Source: Polaromonas sp. YR568
Lineage (GTDB): Bacteria > Pseudomonadota > Gammaproteobacteria > Burkholderiales > Burkholderiaceae_C
Assembly (NCBI RefSeq): GCF_900116715.1
Contig: NZ_FPBM01000006.1
Span: forward strand, 186,001-250,000
Length of the DNA: 64,000 bases
Direction of reading: 5' to 3'
Under the pieces are notes generated by a model. It was not told the origin of the DNA. It saw nothing but the letters and a program-made list of their open reading frames with translations, and did no database searches. A program made the translations under genes and the position numbers. Below are positions 15,882 to 24,368 of this stretch, piece after piece. The stretch's first letter is position 1, and each line of letters starts with the position of its first letter.

Positions 15882-16844
15882 TCAGTCCAGCGAAGCGCCA
15901 GAGTCCTTGACGATTTTTCTCCAGACAGGAACCTCACTGTTCACAAAGGCTGCGAACTTTGTACGGGGCTGGGGCGTAGCGGTGAGGCCCTGCTTTTCAA
16001 AAGCTTCCACCACGGACGGATCTGTGAGCGCCGAGTTGACGGCTTCGTGAAGGACGTTGACGACGGCATCCGGCGTGCCGGCCGGCGCAAACAGGCCGTA
16101 CCAGGGCGTAACCGAGTACCCGGCCACCGTTTCCTTGATGGTGGGCACCTGGGGCAGGGATTTCAGCCGTGCTTCGTTGGTGGCCGCAAGCACCTTCAAC
16201 TTCCCGCTCTGGATAAATGGCAGGCTGGAAGCCAGCGCGGAAAAGGTGAAAGGGATCTGGCCGCCCACCACGTCGGCCACAGATACCGGCGCGCCTTTGT
16301 ACGGAACATGCTGGAATGAAACATTCGCCGCCTGCTCAAACATCACCGTGGCCAGGTGGTTGAGAGTTCCGTTGCCAGGTGTCGAATAAAAAATCTTCCC
16401 GGGTGAGGCCTTGGCTTGCGCCAGCAGTTCAGCCACATTTTTGGCCGGAAAACCCGGGTTGGTGACCAGAAGAAGGGTGCCTTCGGCAATCAGCGAAACG
16501 GGAACAAAGTCTTTGACGGGGTCGAAGTTGGCATTTTTGTAGAGCGCGGGATTGATGACATGGCTGTTGCCGTTCATCAGCAAGGTGTAGCCGTCAGGTT
16601 TCGATTTCGCCACAAAGCTGGCGCCTATGCTTCCGCCGGCGCCTATGCGGTTGTCGATGACGACGGACTGCTTCATGGTGAGCGACATCTTCTGCGCCAG
16701 GATTCGCATCATCACGTCGCTGGCGCTGCCTGCCTGCTGCGGAACAACAATCGTGATGGGCCGGTTTGGAAAAGCTTCTTGTGCGTTTGCCGCTGCGGCA
16801 ATCACCGCGACGAGGCACATCAATGCTTTGGGTAAATACTTCAT
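15882..16844 (-). CDS. Bug-family periplasmic solute receptor (TTT transporter substrate-binding)
   Basis: 320 residues. A signal peptide ends at A-N-A-Q (about residue 21). The mature start F-P-N-R-P-I-T-I-V-V-P-Q-Q-A-G-S-A-S-D and the later G-S-I-G-A-S-F-V-A-K-S-K-P-D-G-Y-T-L and V-P-Y-K-G-A-P-V-S-V-A-D-V-V-G-G-Q blocks are signatures of Bug receptors, which usually bind carboxylates. No tctA/tctB membrane genes are present. It is the last gene of the seven-gene operon running from 22043 down; 17 bp separate it from the deacylase gene. Confidence 0.93.
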   Translation of the reverse strand: MKYLPKALMCLVAVIAAAANAQEAFPNRPITIVVPQQAGSASDVMMRILAQKMSLTMKQSVVIDNRIGAGGSIGASFVAKSKPDGYTLLMNGNSHVINPALYKNANFDPVKDFVPVSLIAEGTLLLVTNPGFPAKNVAELLAQAKASPGKIFYSTPGNGTLNHLATVMFEQAANVSFQHVPYKGAPVSVADVVGGQIPFTFSALASSLPFIQSGKLKVLAATNEARLKSLPQVPTIKETVAGYSVTPWYGLFAPAGTPDAVVNVLHEAVNSALTDPSVVEAFEKQGLTATPQPRTKFAAFVNSEVPVWRKIVKDSGASLD

Positions 16845-16861
16845 GGAAGACCTCGGGATGA

Positions 16862-17854
16862 TCAGCCTGGAATGGCCAGATGAAAGAGACAGTCGCCTGT
16901 CTCGCAGTGGGACAAGGGTCGCTCGCAGACGACGATGCCGTCGGTGCGAAACCGTACCGGCTCGGGCTCGAGAAGAGGCCTGCTGGGGAAATGCATCAAG
17001 CCCGCAAGAGAACCTGCCGAGACCACATCACCGAGCGTTGCATTTGCCTCAAAGATGCCGTCAGACGCCGCGTAGACGTAGCAGTCTTTGGTGACCGTGA
17101 GGAACTGGGTGGCTTGCGGCGGTGTTGGGCGCCAGCCCTTTAGAACACCTTCTTGCGCCAGGATGCGCTTCACACCGGTTTCGCAGGTTTCCCTGAATTC
17201 CTGGCTGAGCCAACCCCGCCCGCCCATCTCGCACCCGATGCGCAGGATGTTGTTTCTTGCCGCGGCGTCGGAGCTGGTGCCTATCCCGGCCATGCCATAA
17301 AAATTCAGGGCATAGGGCGCGCCAAAGGTCTCCATATAAGCCTGAAGCCTGGCGTGGGACTCCGTGCCGGGCACAGAAAGCGCTGTTGTGGAGGGAAGGT
17401 AGTTGAGAGAGCTTCCGCCGCTGTGCAGGTCAAAGACCAGGTCGGCCTGGGACATCAACTCCGTCTCGATGAAATGTGCAATGACCTGGGTGACCGAGCC
17501 GAGCGGATCACCGGGGAAGCTTCGCGCCAAGTTGCCGTTGTCGATGGGGGAGACCCGGTTGCCTGCTTTGGCTGCAGGGTAATTCGCCATGGGCAGGATG
17601 ATGAGCTGGCCTTCGATGTCATCCGCCGTCAGTTGGCGGGCCAGGTTTGACAGCGCAATTTGCCCTTCGTACTCATCGCCATGAACCCCTGCCATGAGCA
17701 GCATGGTCTTTCCCGGCCCATTCCTGATGCTGACGACGGGAATGGGTATCCACCCGTTTGCCGAGCGATGAACGGAGTGCGGCAGGCGGGCAAACCCAAA
17801 CTGCTTGCCGTCTTTTTTCAGATCGATATCAAGGGAAACTTTGCTCTTTTGCAT
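16862..17854 (-). CDS. succinylglutamate desuccinylase / aspartoacylase family deacylase
   Basis: 330 residues from ATG 17854; an upstream extension to 18064 overlaps the neighbouring receptor gene and is rejected. The AstE/AspA (M14-like) zinc site is visible: H58 and E61 in G-V-H-G-D-E-Y-E-G and H144 in D-L-H-S-G-G. The expected reaction is hydrolysis of an N-acyl amino acid or similar amide in the cytoplasm. Closest in architecture to the DoeB-type deacetylases of ectoine catabolism, but no other ectoine genes are here. It sits between two receptor genes in the operon with an aminotransferase and three RraA proteins, so it probably releases the free amino acid for the aminotransferase. Confidence 0.88.
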   Translation of the reverse strand: MQKSKVSLDIDLKKDGKQFGFARLPHSVHRSANGWIPIPVVSIRNGPGKTMLLMAGVHGDEYEGQIALSNLARQLTADDIEGQLIILPMANYPAAKAGNRVSPIDNGNLARSFPGDPLGSVTQVIAHFIETELMSQADLVFDLHSGGSSLNYLPSTTALSVPGTESHARLQAYMETFGAPYALNFYGMAGIGTSSDAAARNNILRIGCEMGGRGWLSQEFRETCETGVKRILAQEGVLKGWRPTPPQATQFLTVTKDCYVYAASDGIFEANATLGDVVSAGSLAGLMHFPSRPLLEPEPVRFRTDGIVVCERPLSHCETGDCLFHLAIPG

Positions 17855-17909
17855 GTCGGGTGAGCCGGAGGATGGCCGATGCGAAGGGTTGGCGGGGACG
17901 TACCGGCAG

Positions 17910-18833
17910 TCAGGGCTTTGCGGCGACCGGTGCGGCCTGGTAGTCTTCCATCGGCTTGTCATTGGGCTTTGCCCAGGCGGCCTTGATCGATTCGGGTGTC
18001 TGCAGGCCGATGGCCACGCCCTTGGGTGGAATGGGCTTGAGATACCACTTCGTCCACAGATCACGCAGCGCGCCCGAAGCGGCCATGGACTTGATGGTTT
18101 CGTCCGCGATCTTTTTGAGTTCCGTGTCGTCCTTTCGCATCATGATCGCGATGGGCTCCACATTCAGGACCTCGCCCACGACAGCAAAATTCTTCGGCGT
18201 CTTGGAGGTGGCAATCAGGCTGGCCAGCATGGCGCCGTCAATCACGTACGCGTCGGCACGGCCGGTCTCCAAAAGCAGGAAGCTGTCCTGATGGTCCTTG
18301 CCCTGGATTTCCTTGAAGTCCAGGCCTGCTGCCCTTTTGTGTTTGCGCAAATGCTGCACGGAAGTCGTTCCGGTTGTCGTGACAACTGTTTTCCCGTTGA
18401 GCTGGCTGATGGAGGTGATGCCTGAGTCGGCTCTCACAGCCATCCGGACTTCCTCGATGTAAGTCGTCACCGCAAATGCGACATCTTTTTGCCGCGCCAC
18501 GTTGTTGGTCGTGGAGCCGCACTCCAGGTCGACCGTGCCGTTTTGCACCAGCGGAATGCGGTTTTGGGAAGAGACCAGCTGGTAGCCCACTTCAACCATG
18601 CCCAGGTTGAGTTTTCGCCGGGCGGCATTGATGATCTGCTGGCAGATATCAATATGAAACCCCACGTACTTGCCATCGCCGAGCGTGTAAGACAGCGGAA
18701 CCGAGCCATCCCGCACGCCCATCGTCAGTTTGCCGGTGGTGCGCATTTTTTCAAGCGTGCTCACCTGCGCAAGTGCAGGCATGGCGAACAAGGCTGCTGT
18801 GACCAGGACGGCCGTTAGTTTCAGTGGTTTCAT
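17910..18833 (-). CDS. amino-acid ABC transporter substrate-binding protein (SBP_bac_3, GltI-like)
   Basis: 307 residues with a signal peptide ending A-L-A-Q (about residue 22). The family marks are T-G-K-L-T-M-G-V-R-D-G-S-V-P-L-S-Y, V-G-F-H-I-D-I-C and the V-D-L-E-C-G-S-T-T-N-N-x-x-R motif typical of glutamate/aspartate receptors of the GltI type. This suggests a dicarboxylic amino acid or derivative as ligand. No permease or ATPase is encoded nearby. It lies between the deacylase gene and the aminotransferase gene. Confidence 0.9.
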   Translation of the reverse strand: MKPLKLTAVLVTAALFAMPALAQVSTLEKMRTTGKLTMGVRDGSVPLSYTLGDGKYVGFHIDICQQIINAARRKLNLGMVEVGYQLVSSQNRIPLVQNGTVDLECGSTTNNVARQKDVAFAVTTYIEEVRMAVRADSGITSISQLNGKTVVTTTGTTSVQHLRKHKRAAGLDFKEIQGKDHQDSFLLLETGRADAYVIDGAMLASLIATSKTPKNFAVVGEVLNVEPIAIMMRKDDTELKKIADETIKSMAASGALRDLWTKWYLKPIPPKGVAIGLQTPESIKAAWAKPNDKPMEDYQAAPVAAKP

Positions 18834-18881
18834 GAGAGCTCCGGTTGGCGGGTAAAGCTTGAAAGATGGAAAGCTGGGAAG

Positions 18882-20715
<1,834 letters not shown>

Positions 20716-20716
<1 letters not shown>

Positions 20717-21378
20717 CAGGCCTTCCTCTGCAGGGTGTGGTAACCCAGGGCCGCCCGTGCTTCTTTCAGCGTCTTGCCTTTGGAGATCTCGTCCCGGACC
20801 TGCCGCTCAACGGCTTCGATCTTCTGCGCGGCTTCAGCAACTTCCCTGGCCCTTTCACGCGGCACCACAACCACGCCGTTCGCATCCGCCACGACGATGT
20901 CGCGAGGCCTGACCCTGGCGCTGCCTATGGAGACGGGGACATTGGCCTCCAGGAATTCGACCCGGTCTTTGCCTGTGCGCATATAGCGGCCCCTGGTAAA
21001 CATGGGGTAGCCGTCGGAGATCGCTTTCATCACGTCCCTGCATACACCGTCGATGACGGTGCCCGCGAATTTTTGCGTGCCGGCCACCTGGGTCATGATG
21101 TCGCCCCAGACGGTGCAGTCCGTGCGGCCGCCGTTGTCGATGACGACAAAATCGCCTTCAGCCACGTCGTCAATAAAGTCGCCGGCCGTTCCGGGCGGAT
21201 TGCTGGTTGGAACGTAGCGGACCGTGAAGGCAGGACCGACCACGGTTTTGGCGTAGTTGGCCAAAGGGGCGATGCCCAGGCACTGGCCCGGAAGCCCGAG
21301 TTTGTCCATGGCATCCGACACACCCGGTGTATCCAGGCCTTCGAAGAGCGCTACGAGGTCTTTGTCTTCCGTGTTCAT
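20716..21378 (-). CDS. RraA family protein 2
   Basis: 220 residues. The RraA/DlpA fold is recognised from G-V-S-D-A-M-D-K-L-G near the N-terminus, V-W-G-D-I-M and I-D-G-V-C-R-D, so the Arg-Asp catalytic pair is kept, whereas the P-G-D-N-L-A-x-H segment of paralogue 1 is changed to P-P-G-T-A-G-D-F. A C-terminal helical extension (A-A-Q-K-I-E-A-V-E-R-Q-V-R-D) is typical of the longer RraA relatives found with Bug receptors. ATG overlaps the RraA 3 stop by 4 bp. Probably an aldolase or decarboxylase subunit of different specificity. Confidence 0.85.
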
Positions 21379-22043
21379 TTTTGTTTCTCCACTGCAATGG
21401 CTGCAAACTCTTTGTCGTGCATGACTTCAGAGACGGAGCGGCCGGCGCGAATCGCCTTGACCATGCCGTCCTGCCGTGCGGCGATCTTTTCGCCCAGGGT
21501 GATGACTTCTTCGATACGGCCGGCAGGAACGAACACGGTTCCGCAGCGGTCGGCGATCACATAGTCGTTGTGGTTCACCGTGACGCCCTGCACCTGGATG
21601 GGCTCGCACGATGAAATCTGGGCGACCCGGTTTCTGGCGCTGATCATCGTCACACCGCGCCCGTAGACGGGGTAGCCGATGGACTCGCTGCCTTCGATGT
21701 CGCGCGACACGCCGTCGAGGATCGTTCCCTTGATGCCCTTGAGCTGGGAAGCATTGGCCACCAGGTCGCCCCAGGAGGAGATGCCTTCCAGGCCGCCGGT
21801 AATGACCAGAATGCGATTGGCTGAATTCGTCTCGGCGATCACGGGCGTGATCGGGTGCAGCGTGGCCCGGGGATCTGTTTTCGGCCCAAGCTGGATCGTG
21901 GTGGCGATCCCCACGATCTTGGGGCAGTCCCAGAGCGGGCGCAGGCCGAAGGTGGCGCCTTTGAGTTCGAGGAAATCAAGGGCGTCAGAGACGGTGTTCG
22001 TGTCGAGCTGATAGAGCCGCTGGAGAAGTTTTTCTTCGGTCAT
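21375..22043 (-). CDS. RraA family protein 3
   Basis: 222 residues; first gene of the operon. N-terminal T-N-T-V-S-D-A-L-D-F-L, central S-S-W-G-D-L and L-D-G-V-S-R-D with intact Arg-Asp. It is closer to paralogue 2 than to paralogue 1 in length and in its C-terminal helix (I-E-E-V-I-T-L-G-E-K-I-A-A-R-Q). The divergent LysR gene lies 153 bp away with a T-N11-A palindrome in the spacer. Substrate is unknown. Confidence 0.85.
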   Translation of the reverse strand: MTEEKLLQRLYQLDTNTVSDALDFLELKGATFGLRPLWDCPKIVGIATTIQLGPKTDPRATLHPITPVIAETNSANRILVITGGLEGISSWGDLVANASQLKGIKGTILDGVSRDIEGSESIGYPVYGRGVTMISARNRVAQISSCEPIQVQGVTVNHNDYVIADRCGTVFVPAGRIEEVITLGEKIAARQDGMVKAIRAGRSVSEVMHDKEFAAIAVEKQK

Positions 22044-22167
22044 GCTTTAAGTTGAAGTTGGATGTCTGCGCTGTATCGGGTACATTTTTCTTGCAACGGA
22101 TCAAATCGATTCCTTTGCAAGACGCCAGTTTCTCGCTCTTAAACGAGGGTGTCTATTGCCTTCGGCA

Positions 22168-22180
22168 TATCGAATCGATA
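22168..22180. promoter_or_regulatory. LysR-type T-N11-A palindrome
   Basis: TATCGAATCGATA is a perfect 6+6 bp palindrome around a central A and fits the T-N11-A rule for LysR-family recognition sites. It lies in the spacer between the LysR gene and the divergent RraA operon, 16 bp upstream of the LysR start. A second imperfect dyad (GGATC-n-GATTCC, 22098-22113) lies further toward the operon. Confidence 0.5.
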
Positions 22181-22196
22181 CATAAAAGGAATCGAA

Positions 22197-23093
22197 ATGA
22201 TCAACTTCAGAATCCTGCGGCACCTGTGGCTGTTTTTGGCGGTCGCGGAAGAGCGGCACTTCGGCAAGGCGGCCAAACGCCTGGGAATGTCCCAGCCGCC
22301 TCTGACCAAGCAGATACAGGTTCTGGAACATGCCCTGAAGGTCAGGCTGTTTGAGCGCTCACAAAGCGGCGTCACGCTGACGCCGGCCGGGCTGGCGATT
22401 CTTCCGGCGGTGCAGAAATTTGCCGACCAGGTTCAGCGTCTTGAGCTGTCCGTGAGAGAGGCAACCAGTGGCCACACGGCGGTGCTGACGGTGGGCACCA
22501 TCACCTCAGCGATGTTTGATGTGCTTCCCGGGATCATTGAGCTCGTCAAAAAGGATCACCCGGGCATCACCGTCTCGCTCAAGGAAGCGGACACGGCCAG
22601 CGCCATTGCGGCGCTGGAGAGCGGTGATATGGATGTCGCGTTTGTCCGGCTGAACGGGAACTATGGGGCCGTGACGGCGGTGCCTTTGATCAAAGACCGG
22701 CTCGCAGTCGCCTTGCCGCCCGGCCACAGACTGGCGGGGCACAAGTCGATCAGGCTGGCGGATGTCTCGGAAGAAAACTTTGTGCTTTTCCCCCGATCCA
22801 TCAGCCCGGCCTACTTCGACGATGTGGTGACCGCATGCAGGGGCGCCGGCTTTTCCCCGCGCATTCTTCACGAGGCCATGTCAGTGGCCTCGCAGCTGGC
22901 CTTTGTGGCGTGCGGGCAGGGCGTGGCAGTGGTGCCCTCTGCGCTCGAGAACATGAACACGACAGGGGTGAGCATCAAACCACTTCGGGATGTGGTCGAC
23001 GTTGTGACCATTGCGGTGGCCTGGAACAGGAACAGGCCGAACCCGTCAGTCGAGGCGCTCGTGAAGATCGCCCAAAGCTGGGCGAAGCGCTAG
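22197..23093 (+). CDS. LysR family transcriptional regulator
   Basis: 298 residues from ATG 22197, chosen because AAAGGA lies 7 nt upstream; an in-frame start at 22149 would translate through the palindromic operator. The N-terminal HTH is typical (F-L-A-V-A-E-E-R-H-F-G-K-A-A-K-R-L-G-M-S-Q-P as the first part, then L-T-K-Q-I-Q-V-L-E), and the effector domain is of the CbnR/CatM-like type (P-x-H-R-L-A-G). Divergent to the seven-gene operon, it is the obvious regulator of that operon, probably responding to its substrate or to the 2-oxo acid intermediate. Confidence 0.92.
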   Translation: MINFRILRHLWLFLAVAEERHFGKAAKRLGMSQPPLTKQIQVLEHALKVRLFERSQSGVTLTPAGLAILPAVQKFADQVQRLELSVREATSGHTAVLTVGTITSAMFDVLPGIIELVKKDHPGITVSLKEADTASAIAALESGDMDVAFVRLNGNYGAVTAVPLIKDRLAVALPPGHRLAGHKSIRLADVSEENFVLFPRSISPAYFDDVVTACRGAGFSPRILHEAMSVASQLAFVACGQGVAVVPSALENMNTTGVSIKPLRDVVDVVTIAVAWNRNRPNPSVEALVKIAQSWAKR

Positions 23094-23142
23094 ATAACAA
23101 AGGTCTGCCGGGCGCAGATGCCCGACAGGGGCCGTTTGATGG

Positions 23143-24291
23143 TCAGTAGGTGCCAGGCACAAAGATGCTGCTGTCCACCGCCTTGATGTCGGTGCGCCCG
23201 CAGAAGGCCATGGTCAGGTCCAGCTCTTTGTGGATGATTTCCAGCGCCTTGGTCACACCTTCTTCGCCCATGGCGCCCAGGCCGTAGAGGAAGGCGCGGC
23301 CTATGTAGGTGCCTTTGGCGCCCAGGGCGATGGCTTTGAGTGCGTCCTGGCCGGAGCGGATGCCGCCGTCCATGTGCACTTCGATCTGCTTGCCGACGGC
23401 GGCGACGATTTCGGGCAGGCACGAGATGGACGACATCGCCCCGTCGAGTTGGCGGCCGCCGTGGTTGGAGACGACCAGTGCATCTGCGCCTGAGTTAACG
23501 GCGAGCTTGGCGTCTTCAACGTCCTGGATGCCCTTGAGGATCAGCTTGCCGCCCCAGCGTTTCTTGATCCATTCCACATCGCCCCAGTTGAGGGCCGGGT
23601 CGAACTGCTTGGCTGTCCATTCCGAGAGCGAGCCCATGTTCTCGACGCCTTTGACGTGGCCCACGATGTTGCCGAAGCCGTGGCGTTTGGTGCCCAGCAT
23701 GCCCAGGCCCCAGCGCGGTTTGGTCATCAGGTTGAGTATGGTGGCGAGCGTGGGCTTGGGCGGTGCGCTCAGGCCGTTCTTCAAGTCCTTGTGGCGCTGG
23801 CCGAGGATCTGCAAGTCCAGCGTGAGCACCAGCGCCGAGCAATTGGCCGCCTTGGCGCGGTCGATCAGGCTTTCGATAAAGGCGCGGTCCTTCATCACAT
23901 AGAGCTGGAACCAGAAGGGGTGGCGGTCGGTGCCGGCGGCCACGTCTTCGAGTGAGCAGATGCTCATGGTCGACAACGTGAAGGGAATGCCGAATTTTTT
24001 GGCGGCGCGGGCGCCCAGGATTTCGCCGTCGGCATGCTGCATGCCCGTCAGGCCCGTGGGCGCAATCGCCACCGGCATGGCCACGGGCTGGCCGATCATG
24101 GTGGTGGCCGTGCTGCGGTTTTCCATGTTGACGGCCACGCGCTGGCGCAGCTTGATCTTCTGGAAGTCGCTTTCGTTGGCGCGGTAGGTGCTTTCCGTCC
24201 ACGAGCCGGAGTCGGCGTAGTCGTAGAACATGCGGGGCACCCGCTTTTTGGCCAGAACGCGCAGGTCTTCGATATTGGTGATCACGGGCAC
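23143..24291 (-). CDS. lldD: FMN-dependent alpha-hydroxy-acid dehydrogenase (L-lactate dehydrogenase type)
   Basis: 382 residues, the full length of LldD. FMN and catalytic residues are intact: F-Y-D-Y-A-D-S-G-S at 22-30, Q129 and Y131 region (F-Q-L-Y), K253 in I-L-K-G-I, and the catalytic H277 with R280 in S-N-H-G-G-R-Q-L-D-G; the M-D-G-G-I-R-S-G phosphate-binding loop follows. It oxidises L-lactate or a related 2-hydroxy acid to the 2-oxo acid, feeding electrons to the quinone pool or a cytochrome. It converges on the LysR gene and is not part of the RraA operon. The exact substrate within the family is not certain. Confidence 0.9.
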   Translation of the reverse strand: MPVITNIEDLRVLAKKRVPRMFYDYADSGSWTESTYRANESDFQKIKLRQRVAVNMENRSTATTMIGQPVAMPVAIAPTGLTGMQHADGEILGARAAKKFGIPFTLSTMSICSLEDVAAGTDRHPFWFQLYVMKDRAFIESLIDRAKAANCSALVLTLDLQILGQRHKDLKNGLSAPPKPTLATILNLMTKPRWGLGMLGTKRHGFGNIVGHVKGVENMGSLSEWTAKQFDPALNWGDVEWIKKRWGGKLILKGIQDVEDAKLAVNSGADALVVSNHGGRQLDGAMSSISCLPEIVAAVGKQIEVHMDGGIRSGQDALKAIALGAKGTYIGRAFLYGLGAMGEEGVTKALEIIHKELDLTMAFCGRTDIKAVDSSIFVPGTY

Positions 24292-24368
24292 GGTGCTTGT
24301 CTCCTCAGTGGCCCAATGCTAAAGGTTTGGGCTGCCCGGCGATTGAATTAATTTTGGCGGGCTTCAAA

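Noticed and set aside
23096..23130. CGGGC-N6-GCCCG stem between the LysR and lldD genes as terminator
   Set aside because: The stem is only 5 bp with no T-tract on either strand, so the evidence is too weak.
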